This document shows, one piece after another, positions 1 through 8,355 of a stretch of 45,985 nucleotides of DNA (the first letter of the stretch is position 1; every line of letters starts with the position of its first letter). The translations under genes were made by a program, and so were the position numbers. The notes beneath the pieces are model-generated. The model did no database searches. It was not told the DNA's origin and was given only the letters and a program-made list of their open reading frames with translations. Origin of the DNA: Bacteroides sp. (GTDB lineage: Bacteria; Bacteroidota; Bacteroidia; Bacteroidales; Muribaculaceae); contig JAAVDH010000042.1 in the NCBI GenBank assembly GCA_014801865.1, positions 1 to 45,985 on the forward strand. Direction: 5' to 3'.

Positions 1-6
1 GACTCA

Positions 7-480
7 ATGGCAAAGGGTGTTGCCAACGTAATTACCAACAATCTTGGCGTTAAGGTCAAGGACGTAATGAAAGACGGCATACGTCATGAGTTCGCCGACG
101 AGCGTAGGGAACTTCGCGACATCGTCAGCGACCTACGCTATCGCGTCCAGAATATGATCAACGGTCAGTGGTGGCTGGCAATCCCTAAGTGGGTATATAT
201 CCTCTTTTGCGTTCTATTTCTCGCTGCCGGAGGTTTCGGCTACGGATTCTTCTATCTCTTGGATCAGAACAGCCGACTGAGAGAAATAGAATGGCTGTAC
301 CGCAGGGAGCGTACTCTCTACCGAACTGAGAAAGACCTTCAGTTGCTTATCAATCATGAAAAGGAATTCTTCACCGGAACTCCTCAAGAACAAGACAGCA
401 TCAAAGAATTAATTCACTACTGGGAGCACAAAGGAGGCTACGACAAAACCTTCCTCTACTTCGCTCCAACCGAAGATTAA
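7..480 (+). CDS. single-pass membrane protein of unknown function
   Basis: I do not recognise this family. The 157-residue product has a charged N-terminus, one strong membrane segment at about residues 57-85, then a charged helical stretch (about 88-120) and an acidic C-terminus, so a membrane-anchored protein with one sizeable soluble side is likely. The ATG lies six bases inside the window, so a longer upstream start cannot be excluded. A strong terminator follows directly, which makes it the last gene of a rightward operon lying outside the window. Because the neighbouring DNA carries an integrase and defence genes, it may belong to the mobilisation or maintenance part of the same integrative element. 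That link is inference only. Confidence 0.75.
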   Translation: MAKGVANVITNNLGVKVKDVMKDGIRHEFADERRELRDIVSDLRYRVQNMINGQWWLAIPKWVYILFCVLFLAAGGFGYGFFYLLDQNSRLREIEWLYRRERTLYRTEKDLQLLINHEKEFFTGTPQEQDSIKELIHYWEHKGGYDKTFLYFAPTED

Positions 481-487
481 CCACCAA

Positions 488-523
488 AGCCACCGAGAGC
501 CTCTATCTTCTCGGTGGCTTTTC
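488..523 (+). terminator. rho-independent terminator
   Basis: A perfect 11-bp stem (488-498 with 509-519, AGCCACCGAGA/TCTCGGTGGCT) encloses a 10-base loop and runs into a short T tract. It closes the operon ending at 480 and separates it from the defence operon promoter. Confidence 0.85.
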
Positions 524-589
524 TACATCTAAACGCCTCATAATTTGGTCTTCTCCCTCCAAAAAAGATTTCAAGAGTTTGCCCAAAGA

Positions 590-621
590 TTTGGTAATTT
601 CAGGATTATTTGCTAAATTTG
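590..621 (+). promoter_or_regulatory. Bacteroidales-type promoter of the defence operon
   Basis: TTTG at 590-593, a 20-base spacer and TAAATTTG at 614-621 match the Bacteroidales primary sigma consensus (TTTG at -33, TAnnTTTG at -7). The predicted start near 628 leaves a short leader before the ATG at 653. It is the only good promoter seen ahead of the operon 653-10164. Confidence 0.65.
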
Positions 622-623
622 CC

Positions 624-652
624 AAAAATTGACAAATCAAAAATTGACAAAT
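624..652 (+). promoter_or_regulatory. tandem 14-bp operator-like repeat before the XRE gene
   Basis: AAAAATTGACAAAT occurs twice exactly, at 624-637 and 639-652, with a 15-bp period, ending at the base before the ATG at 653. The repeats overlap the predicted transcription start. A binding site for the adjacent XRE controller, giving autoregulation, is the simplest reading; this is inference from position. Confidence 0.55.
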
Positions 653-958
653 ATGTTTTTTGCTCAGAAACTGAAATCTTTAAGAGAGGAGCACCGCTAT
701 ATGCAACGGCAGATAGCGGCCATACTTGATATTGATACTCCTATGTATAGTCGTATTGAACGAGGCGAAAGATTCGCTAAAGAAGAGCATATTCCGCAAT
801 TAGCAAAATTTTATTCTATAGATGAAAATGAACTACGTCAATTATGGTTAGCAGATAAAGTTTATGATGTCATCGCTGGAGAAGAAGCAGCAAATGAAGT
901 TCTAGATATAGTTTCTGAGAGTATTGTTGAATATGGAAAAAATAAAACAGGTTACTGA
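653..958 (+). CDS. XRE-family controller protein of the restriction-modification operon
   Basis: This 101-residue protein is mostly one Xre/Cro helix-turn-helix domain: the LREEHRYMQRQIAAILDIDT and YSRIERGER segments fit helices 2-3 of that fold, and the C-terminus is acidic. I chose the ATG at 653; an in-frame TTG at 629 would place the start inside the operator-like repeats. The gene overlaps the next one by 26 bases, so the two are translationally linked. Small XRE proteins directly ahead of restriction genes act as controller (C) proteins that delay nuclease expression until methylation is established. That role is inferred from family and position. Confidence 0.8.
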   Translation: MFFAQKLKSLREEHRYMQRQIAAILDIDTPMYSRIERGERFAKEEHIPQLAKFYSIDENELRQLWLADKVYDVIAGEEAANEVLDIVSESIVEYGKNKTGY

Positions 959-3932
959 ATTGGTGTCTCGTTTCCAACGTGACTATGATTATTTCAAATC
1001 TGATCGTTATAATGAAACACTTTTAAGAAGTGATTTCCTCGATCCCTTATTTGAACTACTGGGTTGGGACATAAAAAACACTCAGGGCAAAAGTACGAGC
1101 GAAAGAGAGGTTCTTTTGGAAGAGCCTCTAAAAGCTGATGCTCTCTCAAATACAAAAAAACCTGACTACACTTTCAGATTATTTTCGGATAGAAAATTCT
1201 TTCTGGAAGCAAAGAAGCCACATGTCAAGATTGAAGTTGAGGACGCACCTGCTAAGCAAGTGCGTAGATACGGTTATACTGCAGGGCTTAATATTTCAGT
1301 TCTCTCTAACTTTGAATACCTATTTATTTACGATACAACCATTCCGGTCAACGAGAGTGATAACCGCGAGAAGGGATTAATCAAGAGCTACCATTACACT
1401 GAATTCATGGATAAATTCGATGAAATTACCTCATTGTTGAGCCATGAAAGTGTTTATAGTGGAGAATTTGATAAAATTTGGGCACACATTGAACGCAACG
1501 TGAGCCATAAACCTGTGGATGAACTGTTTCTTGAACAGATTAATGAATGGCGACTTTCTTTAGCGAATGAAATTCACAAGCAAGAGCCAGAAATGCCACT
1601 TGATCAACTGGGAGATGTAGTTCAGAGCTACATCAATAAACTGTTGTTCTTACGCGTTTGCGAAGACCGCAATATAGAGGACTATAAGGAGTTGCTATCG
1701 GTAGCAGAACAAGATAATGCAGCCGGATTGGTAGGTTTATTTCACAATGCAGACCAAAAATACAATTCAGGACTTTTCGACGAGTTCCTTGCCCCTCAGT
1801 TAATCGGTAATATTTCCTCCACATTCTGGACAATTGTCCGTCAACTTTATTATCCTGAGACACCTTATTCATTTGCGGTGTTGTCATCTGATATGCTTGG
1901 CAGGATTTATGAGATATTCCTGTCTAAGCGCTTAGCCTTAAAGGATGGCGAGCTTACTATTGTTGACAAACCTGAAAATGAAGATAGGGATGTTGTAACA
2001 ACTCCCACATACATTATTCAGGAAATTCTAAAAAGAACTGTTTTACCGGTAATTAAAGGGAAAGATATAGACCAACTATGCAAGTTGAGGTTTGCGGATA
2101 TTGCATGTGGCTCGGGTGCGTTTCTATTGGAACTATTCCAATTGCTGTGTGATGTGATGACTGATTACTATGAGCAGCATGATGTACACGTATTGAATCA
2201 GACTGGTATTGACAGTTATAGGTTGCCATATGCAATGAAAGTAAGGATACTGACGCAGTGTATATTCGGAGTGGATAAGGACTATAATGCCACAGAAGCC
2301 ACAAAGTTTGGCCTACTATTGAAACTACTTGAAGGAGAAAATGTTAATACTCTCTCCCAACATAGACCTATATTGCCAAGTCTATCAGCTAATATCCTAT
2401 TTGGTAATAGTCTATTGGAATCGGAGGATGTTGCAAATGCCGAAACCAGAGAAATTATCAATACATACGATTTCGGAGATCTTAAATTTGATGTAGTTGT
2501 CGGAAATCCGCCTTATATGTCCTCTGAGGATATGAAGAATCTTACATCATTAGAGTATCCACTATACCCGAAGAAATACAAATCTGCATATAAACAGTAT
2601 GATAAATACTTCCTGTTCATTGAAAGAGGTCTTCAACTTCTGAAGGAAGAAGGATTCTTGGGCTACATCATTCCAAGCAAATTCATGAAGGTTGGGGCTG
2701 CTACCAAGTTAAGAGATATAATTGCGCGAGATCATTATCTTGCTGAACTTTTATCCTTTGGGGCAAATCAGGTATTCATGGGAAAGACCACTTACACATG
2801 TCTGCTGATATTGACAAAACGAGAAAATCCGACTTTCAAATATCAAGAGATCTCAAATCTTTCTCAGTGGCGGAATCGTCTTATTCCGGATGAAATCACC
2901 GAACTTGAGGAAGCCGCCATTGGCTCTGACACATGGGCTTTATTCTCGAATAAATATGGCTCACTGTTTAATAAAATATATAGAGATGGGTATACCTTGG
3001 AAGATGCAGTAGGTAGAGATAATATTTTTAATGGGATTCAAACGAGTGCCAATAAAACTTATATCTTCACACCATCGGATGAGACCGAAACAACGTACTC
3101 ATTTAAGCGCAATAATGCAACGTGGGAGATTGAAAAGAGTCTGACCAAACCATACTTTCAGACAGAAAGAACTTCAGGATTGAGTTCCTATAACTCCTTC
3201 ACCCCTAATGCGCGTGTCATCTTCCCATACTTCAAGGACGACAATGGCAAATTACAGGTGATTCCACTCGAAGAATTGGGTGATAGGTATCCTTTGGGAT
3301 ATTCGTATATAATGGCTCATCAGGATGAACTCAATCGTACTTCTCGTGATATTAAACCTGTTCCCGAAAATGGCAATGAGTGGCATAGATACGGTAGACA
3401 TCAAAGCTTAGAAGCTTGTGAGTTACCTTGTAAGTTGATAGTAGGTGTTCTTTCCCAAGGAGAGAAATACGCAGTGGATGTTCACGGCACTCTGGTTTCT
3501 TCTGGAGGAACTGCTGGATACTGCATAATTAGCCTTCCACAGAACTCGCCATACTCCATATATTATATTCAGGCACTTTTGACTTCACGGCCTCTTGAGT
3601 GGATCTCATCATTGTATGGAGAAATATTCCGAGGAGGCTTTATAGCTCGCGGCACTAAAGTGCTTAAACAATTACCATTTAGAGCTATCAACTTTCATAA
3701 TAAAGATGATAAAAAACTGCATGATAATATAGCGTCGCTCCAGCAACAACTTATATCTTTGGGTGATAGGATAAAGGCTGCGGGAAACAATAGAAGAGCA
3801 CTTGCTCCATTGAACCGGAGTTTTGATTCAAAGAAAAAAGAGATGGAAGTTTTAGTCTGCCAACTCTTTGGACTGACAGAGCAAGAGTATTTAGAAATCC
3901 CTCAAATCTCAGAGATATATGCAACTGTTTGA
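933..3932 (+). CDS. type IIG restriction-modification enzyme (fused nuclease and N6-adenine methyltransferase)
   Basis: A 999-residue single-chain restriction-modification protein of the Eco57I-like class. The N-terminus carries a PD-(D/E)XK nuclease signature (KPDYTF, D78, followed by EAKKP with E92 and K94). The central methyltransferase has motif I DIACGSGAF near residue 389 and motif IV NPPY at 525-528, the catalytic motif of gamma-class N6-adenine methylases. The C-terminal 350 or so residues are the expected target-recognition region. The ATG at 933 was preferred to the TTG at 924 because the sequence begins naturally with MEKIKQVTELV. It overlaps its neighbours on both sides (26 and 14 bases). 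Such enzymes methylate their own site and cut unmethylated DNA; the recognition site cannot be read from sequence. Confidence 0.9.
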   Translation: MEKIKQVTELVSRFQRDYDYFKSDRYNETLLRSDFLDPLFELLGWDIKNTQGKSTSEREVLLEEPLKADALSNTKKPDYTFRLFSDRKFFLEAKKPHVKIEVEDAPAKQVRRYGYTAGLNISVLSNFEYLFIYDTTIPVNESDNREKGLIKSYHYTEFMDKFDEITSLLSHESVYSGEFDKIWAHIERNVSHKPVDELFLEQINEWRLSLANEIHKQEPEMPLDQLGDVVQSYINKLLFLRVCEDRNIEDYKELLSVAEQDNAAGLVGLFHNADQKYNSGLFDEFLAPQLIGNISSTFWTIVRQLYYPETPYSFAVLSSDMLGRIYEIFLSKRLALKDGELTIVDKPENEDRDVVTTPTYIIQEILKRTVLPVIKGKDIDQLCKLRFADIACGSGAFLLELFQLLCDVMTDYYEQHDVHVLNQTGIDSYRLPYAMKVRILTQCIFGVDKDYNATEATKFGLLLKLLEGENVNTLSQHRPILPSLSANILFGNSLLESEDVANAETREIINTYDFGDLKFDVVVGNPPYMSSEDMKNLTSLEYPLYPKKYKSAYKQYDKYFLFIERGLQLLKEEGFLGYIIPSKFMKVGAATKLRDIIARDHYLAELLSFGANQVFMGKTTYTCLLILTKRENPTFKYQEISNLSQWRNRLIPDEITELEEAAIGSDTWALFSNKYGSLFNKIYRDGYTLEDAVGRDNIFNGIQTSANKTYIFTPSDETETTYSFKRNNATWEIEKSLTKPYFQTERTSGLSSYNSFTPNARVIFPYFKDDNGKLQVIPLEELGDRYPLGYSYIMAHQDELNRTSRDIKPVPENGNEWHRYGRHQSLEACELPCKLIVGVLSQGEKYAVDVHGTLVSSGGTAGYCIISLPQNSPYSIYYIQALLTSRPLEWISSLYGEIFRGGFIARGTKVLKQLPFRAINFHNKDDKKLHDNIASLQQQLISLGDRIKAAGNNRRALAPLNRSFDSKKKEMEVLVCQLFGLTEQEYLEIPQISEIYATV

Positions 3933-5532
3933 AAATGCAACGCAACAAAAACTTAGAGGAGGTTATTATACACCACCTCAGATTGCTTCATTCCTCCTCC
4001 AATGGGGAATGACCGACATGTTATGTCCCGATATATTAGAGCCGAGTTGCGGGGATGGAGTCTTTATAGAACAAACCCAAAAATTGAATCTCGGTTTCTC
4101 GTCTTTTACTGGTATTGAATATGATGCTGAGGAGGCTGCCAAAGCAAGCGGAATAGAGCTTCATGACACAACTGTTTATAACAGAGACTTCCATGAATTC
4201 TGCCTAAATTCCACTTGCCGATTTGATGTTGTAGTTGGGAATCCTCCTTTTATTCGTTATCAGTATTACGACGAATCTCTTCAGACATTAGCATCTGATA
4301 TTTTTAAGAAGGCTAAATTAAAGTATTCAAAACTGACTAATGCGTGGGTAACATTCATCATCGGGTGTACTTTATTATTAAAGGAACGTGGGAAAATGGC
4401 GTTTGTCGTACCTGCTGATATTCTTCAAGTTTCCTATGCAAAGCAGCTAAGGAGCTACCTGATCAAGAATTTTAATCAGGTTAATATCGTATCATTTGAG
4501 CAGCTTGTATTTGATGATATTCAGCAAGAGGTTGTTCTCCTTTTATGCAGTAAGGATGGTGGAGAAAAGCATAGCATTGATCATATAGATGTAAAAGATG
4601 GTAAGTCGTTACAGGCTTTGCTAAGAAGTGGTCTTCACTTCAATGCAAAGAAAGTTAATAAGGATTCTGATAAATGGTCATATTACTTTTTGTCAAATGA
4701 AGAAATTTCTTTCATAGAAAGTTTATCATCCAAAGATAAGAATCATATTGGTAATTATGCATCAGTCGAAGTAGGCATTACAACGGGGGCCAATCAATAC
4801 TTCACAGTACCCAAAAATATCGTGGATTTTTATGGGTTAAAGGAATTCGCCAAACCGATGGTTGGAAGGAGTGTACAGGTTTCGAGTCTGGATTTCACTA
4901 CCACAGATTGGATGAAGAACGTGAATAAGGGTAGCCGAGCCCATCTACTTGTTTTTGAATCAAGGGATGCTATTGCTGACCATCCGGGAGCCAAGGATTA
5001 TATTGAGGCTGGAGAGTCAGAAGGTATTAATAAAGGATATAAAACTAGTATACGAGACGATTGGTTTGTAATTCCTTCCATAAAAATATCTGATGCCTTA
5101 TTTCTACGGCGTAATCATCTGTTCCCCCGGTTGGTACTGAACAGTGCTCAGGCCTATACGACCGACACTATGCATCGGGTGTTCTTCAAAGCCTCTACGA
5201 AACACAAGGCATTTATAGCAAGTTACTATAACTCTTTCTCCTTTGCTCACGCTGAAATAGTCGGTAGAAACTTTGGTGGTGGAGTTTTAGAACTCATGCC
5301 GAGCGAAGTTGAGTCTATCTTTCTCCCTTATAATGAAGAAAATGAGGATCTATTTGATGAGATAGATGGAATGCTTCGCAAAGGAGAATCAATTGATAAG
5401 ATACTTAACTATACGGATCAAAAGATTCTTGTCGAAAGATGCGGTTATTCGATTGACCAAGTAAAACTAGGACGTAACATCTGGAAGAAACTATCTTCTA
5501 GAAGATTAAAGAAAGGTAGAGTCACAAAATGA
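3919..5532 (+). CDS. second N6-adenine DNA methyltransferase
   Basis: A 537-residue methylase with the N-terminal KLRGGYYTP signature of type I/IIG-like N6-adenine methyltransferases, SAM-binding motif I (ILEPSCGDGVFI, residues 39-50) and catalytic NPPF at 108-111. The remainder, about 300 residues, is long enough for a target-recognition domain. No nuclease motif is visible, so it is a methylation-only protein. Its start lies 14 bases inside the upstream type IIG gene, and its stop overlaps the next ATG (ATGA). It may methylate the other strand of an asymmetric IIG site, or mark self DNA for the downstream OLD/helicase pair; the sequence does not decide between these. Confidence 0.85.
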   Translation: MQLFENATQQKLRGGYYTPPQIASFLLQWGMTDMLCPDILEPSCGDGVFIEQTQKLNLGFSSFTGIEYDAEEAAKASGIELHDTTVYNRDFHEFCLNSTCRFDVVVGNPPFIRYQYYDESLQTLASDIFKKAKLKYSKLTNAWVTFIIGCTLLLKERGKMAFVVPADILQVSYAKQLRSYLIKNFNQVNIVSFEQLVFDDIQQEVVLLLCSKDGGEKHSIDHIDVKDGKSLQALLRSGLHFNAKKVNKDSDKWSYYFLSNEEISFIESLSSKDKNHIGNYASVEVGITTGANQYFTVPKNIVDFYGLKEFAKPMVGRSVQVSSLDFTTTDWMKNVNKGSRAHLLVFESRDAIADHPGAKDYIEAGESEGINKGYKTSIRDDWFVIPSIKISDALFLRRNHLFPRLVLNSAQAYTTDTMHRVFFKASTKHKAFIASYYNSFSFAHAEIVGRNFGGGVLELMPSEVESIFLPYNEENEDLFDEIDGMLRKGESIDKILNYTDQKILVERCGYSIDQVKLGRNIWKKLSSRRLKKGRVTK

Positions 5533-7130
5533 TAAATCGAATTGTTATACAAAATTTTAAGGGCATCAAGTATGCAAATATCAGCTTTTCACAAAAGAAC
5601 GTGATGGTTGGTAATAATGGTGTGGGTAAATCGACCATTCTGGAGGCTATATCTCTTGCGCTAGGTCAGGCCAACTATGGATTTGAACTAACTCCCTATC
5701 TATTCCATAAATCCACATGGGATACCTTGCATAAGACAGCTCTACCCTCAATTATTATTGAAGTATATCTCGATCCTATTGAGGGGTACGAGGAGTACTC
5801 TGGTAAAAATAATACCTTAAGGAAAGAGAGCCTTGGAATAAAGTTTGAGGCTAAATTTGATGACTCTTATTTAGAATTGATAGAGGACGAGGATTTAACC
5901 CAAATTCCCTGCGAGTATTATACGATAAATAGGAGCTGGTTTTCAGAAGATGCTGTGAAACCGTTTTTGCAACCGTTTTCTTTACAAGTTATCAATTCCG
6001 CTTCTGCGCTACAAAATGTAAAGACGACGCAATTCATAACGCGTCATCTACAATCAAATCTTAGTGATGAAAAGAACAGAAATCTGAAAACCACCCTTCG
6101 CGGACTGCGGAAAAATTTCAATTCAAATGAAAAAGTTAGTGGCGTAAATAAAGAATTAACAGAAATAGCAAAAGATTTCCATGAGAAATTAGAAATATCA
6201 TTAGATCTCACCACGTATAGTGCCTGGAATGCCATATCCTGTCCATTCGTAGATGATATACCAGTTCATTTATGTGGCCAAGGAGAGCAATGTATATTGA
6301 AGACATTGGTATCTTTGTCAAAGAAAGATAAGAAGGAAGGGAAAATAAGTATATACTTAGTTGAGGAACCTGAAAGCCATTTATCGCATACTTATATGTA
6401 TGAATTTATTAGATTACTGGAAAGTCAAATTGATGGCCAGATATTCTTGACTACCCATAATAGTTTTATAGCGAATAGAATGAATCTCAAGAACTTGATT
6501 ATTCTTAATAATCAAGAAGGTATGATTAAATCAATGTCTCTCGCAGAAGAATCAAATGAAGAATTATACAATTATTTTTACACCACTACAGATTATCCTA
6601 CTCTGAGATTAGCACTGTGCAACTGTGCCATTCTAGTAGAAGGCCCCACTGATGAGATGATTGTGCAGTATCACCTCAGCAAGATGGGTAAATCAGTTTT
6701 TCAAGAAGGTGTTGAGCTATTAGCAGTAGGCGGAGTCCGTTTTAAGAATTTTATTTCGCTTGCGCGTGCGCTTAATAAAAAGGTCGCGATAATCACGGAT
6801 AATGATGGAAAGACGCAGGACGAGGTTACTAAGCTATATCTCCCCGAAGATACAGATTCCTCTCATTCTTTAATTCAAGTTTTTACCTGTACTGATATAG
6901 CAAATTCAACACTTGAAATTGCTTTCATAAATAAAAATGAGGAGAAATTCACCGATTTAGCTAAAATAATTCGGAAGAAGCGAGAGACGGGAGATTCCGT
7001 AGAAAAACTGCAAGAATTCATGCTGAATAATAAGACAACGTGGGCATACCGTCTTCTGGAAAGTAAAGATCATTCATTTGCGATTCCAGATTATATAGTA
7101 GATGCTCTTAATTGGATTTATCATGAATAA
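5529..7130 (+). CDS. OLD-family ATPase/TOPRIM nuclease (GajA-like)
   Basis: A 533-residue protein with the architecture of class 2 OLD nucleases and Gabija GajA. It has an ABC-type ATPase with Walker A GNNGVGKST at 28-36 and an abc signature/Walker B region (LVEEPESHLS, about 276-286). A C-terminal TOPRIM domain follows, with ILVEGPTDE near residue 370 and an IITDNDG acidic pair near 423. Family knowledge: GajA is a DNA nickase/endonuclease held back by nucleotides and working with the helicase GajB. The ATG overlaps the methyltransferase stop by four bases and the stop overlaps the next gene, the typical gajAB-like coupling. What is unusual is that it sits in an operon with two methylases. 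Confidence 0.85.
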   Translation: MINRIVIQNFKGIKYANISFSQKNVMVGNNGVGKSTILEAISLALGQANYGFELTPYLFHKSTWDTLHKTALPSIIIEVYLDPIEGYEEYSGKNNTLRKESLGIKFEAKFDDSYLELIEDEDLTQIPCEYYTINRSWFSEDAVKPFLQPFSLQVINSASALQNVKTTQFITRHLQSNLSDEKNRNLKTTLRGLRKNFNSNEKVSGVNKELTEIAKDFHEKLEISLDLTTYSAWNAISCPFVDDIPVHLCGQGEQCILKTLVSLSKKDKKEGKISIYLVEEPESHLSHTYMYEFIRLLESQIDGQIFLTTHNSFIANRMNLKNLIILNNQEGMIKSMSLAEESNEELYNYFYTTTDYPTLRLALCNCAILVEGPTDEMIVQYHLSKMGKSVFQEGVELLAVGGVRFKNFISLARALNKKVAIITDNDGKTQDEVTKLYLPEDTDSSHSLIQVFTCTDIANSTLEIAFINKNEEKFTDLAKIIRKKRETGDSVEKLQEFMLNNKTTWAYRLLESKDHSFAIPDYIVDALNWIYHE

Positions 7131-8310
7131 TCGTTGTCTTATTGCAGCAGCTGGTGCTGGTAAAACTACTTATATCATAGATAAAGCTATTGAAGCATTA
7201 AAGTCCGATCAGAAAACAAAAGTTCTGATCATAACGTTAACGCTCAAAAATCAAGATAATATTAAAGAGAGGGTAAGTCGACTTCCTATTAACATATCCA
7301 AACGAATAAGGGTGTCGGGATGGTATCAATTCTTGTTGAAATACATAATCAGACCATATAAAGGAGATGTAATTCCCGAATTATATGACCGGAATGTATC
7401 AATGCTATGGTCAGAGACTAATCAAACAGTGAATTATGGGAAATTCCAAAAGACTAGATACTCAGTTGATGATATTACGACGAAATATCTCAAGAATGGG
7501 AAAATTTATAAAAATTATTTATCGGAATTTGCTTCTGAATGTATAGAAAAAAATAAAAGCACATGCATGAAGAGACTCAGCTCGATATTTACGCATATTT
7601 ATATAGACGAGTCTCAAGATATGGCAGGATTTGATTTTGAGGTTATAAAATCCCTATTGTTTTCACCAATATGCGTTACAATAGTTGGTGATCCTCGTCA
7701 GCATACTTATGTTTCAAATTCTTTGAGGAAGCATAAGCAATATAAAGGAAGGGTAGAAAAATTTATTGAGGAGAAAATAAATGGTAAGAGAAAGAAAATT
7801 GTAAATATTGATTACCATACTCTAAACTTATCACATCGTTGTGGTCCTGAGATATGTAGAGTTGCTTCGTTAGTACATGATGACTTTCCTCCAACGTTAC
7901 CATGTAATTGTGATTCTTGTTACCAAAAACGACTCAGTTATCTTCAAGGTCTTTGTCGTGTATTCTATGTTAGACCAGACCATATTGAGGAATTTATTAA
8001 AAGATATACTCCGGTTGCATTAACGCATAGTATTGTAACTAAAGTCCATCCCCATATAGCCCATCGAATGAATATGGGAGAATCCAAAGGTTTAGGCATG
8101 AAGAGTTCTTTAATCTATCTGACTAAGCCCATGCTGGAGTTTATCAAATCCGGGAAAGACTTATCTCCAGTGGAGAAAGCTAAATTGTATGTGGCGATAA
8201 CGAGAGCAACCCATATAGTAGGCTTAGTAATACCTCCAAAATTTATTAGTCAAAGGTTCAGTATAGCTTATTGGGAGCCATCAGAAAAATATCATCCCGG
8301 CTCAAGATAA
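7123..8310 (+). CDS. UvrD/Rep-like superfamily 1 helicase (GajB-like)
   Basis: A 395-residue SF1 helicase with Walker A AAAGAGKT at 8-15, motif II IDESQD near 160-165, motif III VGDPRQ, an LSHRC motif IV segment, and motif VI VAITRAT near the C-terminus. It is shorter than classical UvrD (about 700) and than typical GajB (about 490), so accessory subdomains are reduced. A Cys-rich stretch CNCDSC near the middle could bind zinc. The ATG at 7123 overlaps the stop of the OLD gene, so both are translated together. Its partner role to the OLD nuclease is established for Gabija and inferred here. Confidence 0.85.
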   Translation: MNNRCLIAAAGAGKTTYIIDKAIEALKSDQKTKVLIITLTLKNQDNIKERVSRLPINISKRIRVSGWYQFLLKYIIRPYKGDVIPELYDRNVSMLWSETNQTVNYGKFQKTRYSVDDITTKYLKNGKIYKNYLSEFASECIEKNKSTCMKRLSSIFTHIYIDESQDMAGFDFEVIKSLLFSPICVTIVGDPRQHTYVSNSLRKHKQYKGRVEKFIEEKINGKRKKIVNIDYHTLNLSHRCGPEICRVASLVHDDFPPTLPCNCDSCYQKRLSYLQGLCRVFYVRPDHIEEFIKRYTPVALTHSIVTKVHPHIAHRMNMGESKGLGMKSSLIYLTKPMLEFIKSGKDLSPVEKAKLYVAITRATHIVGLVIPPKFISQRFSIAYWEPSEKYHPGSR

Positions 8311-8355
8311 CATATCTGCACCATAATAATTTAACCGTCACTTTTGAGAATATAG

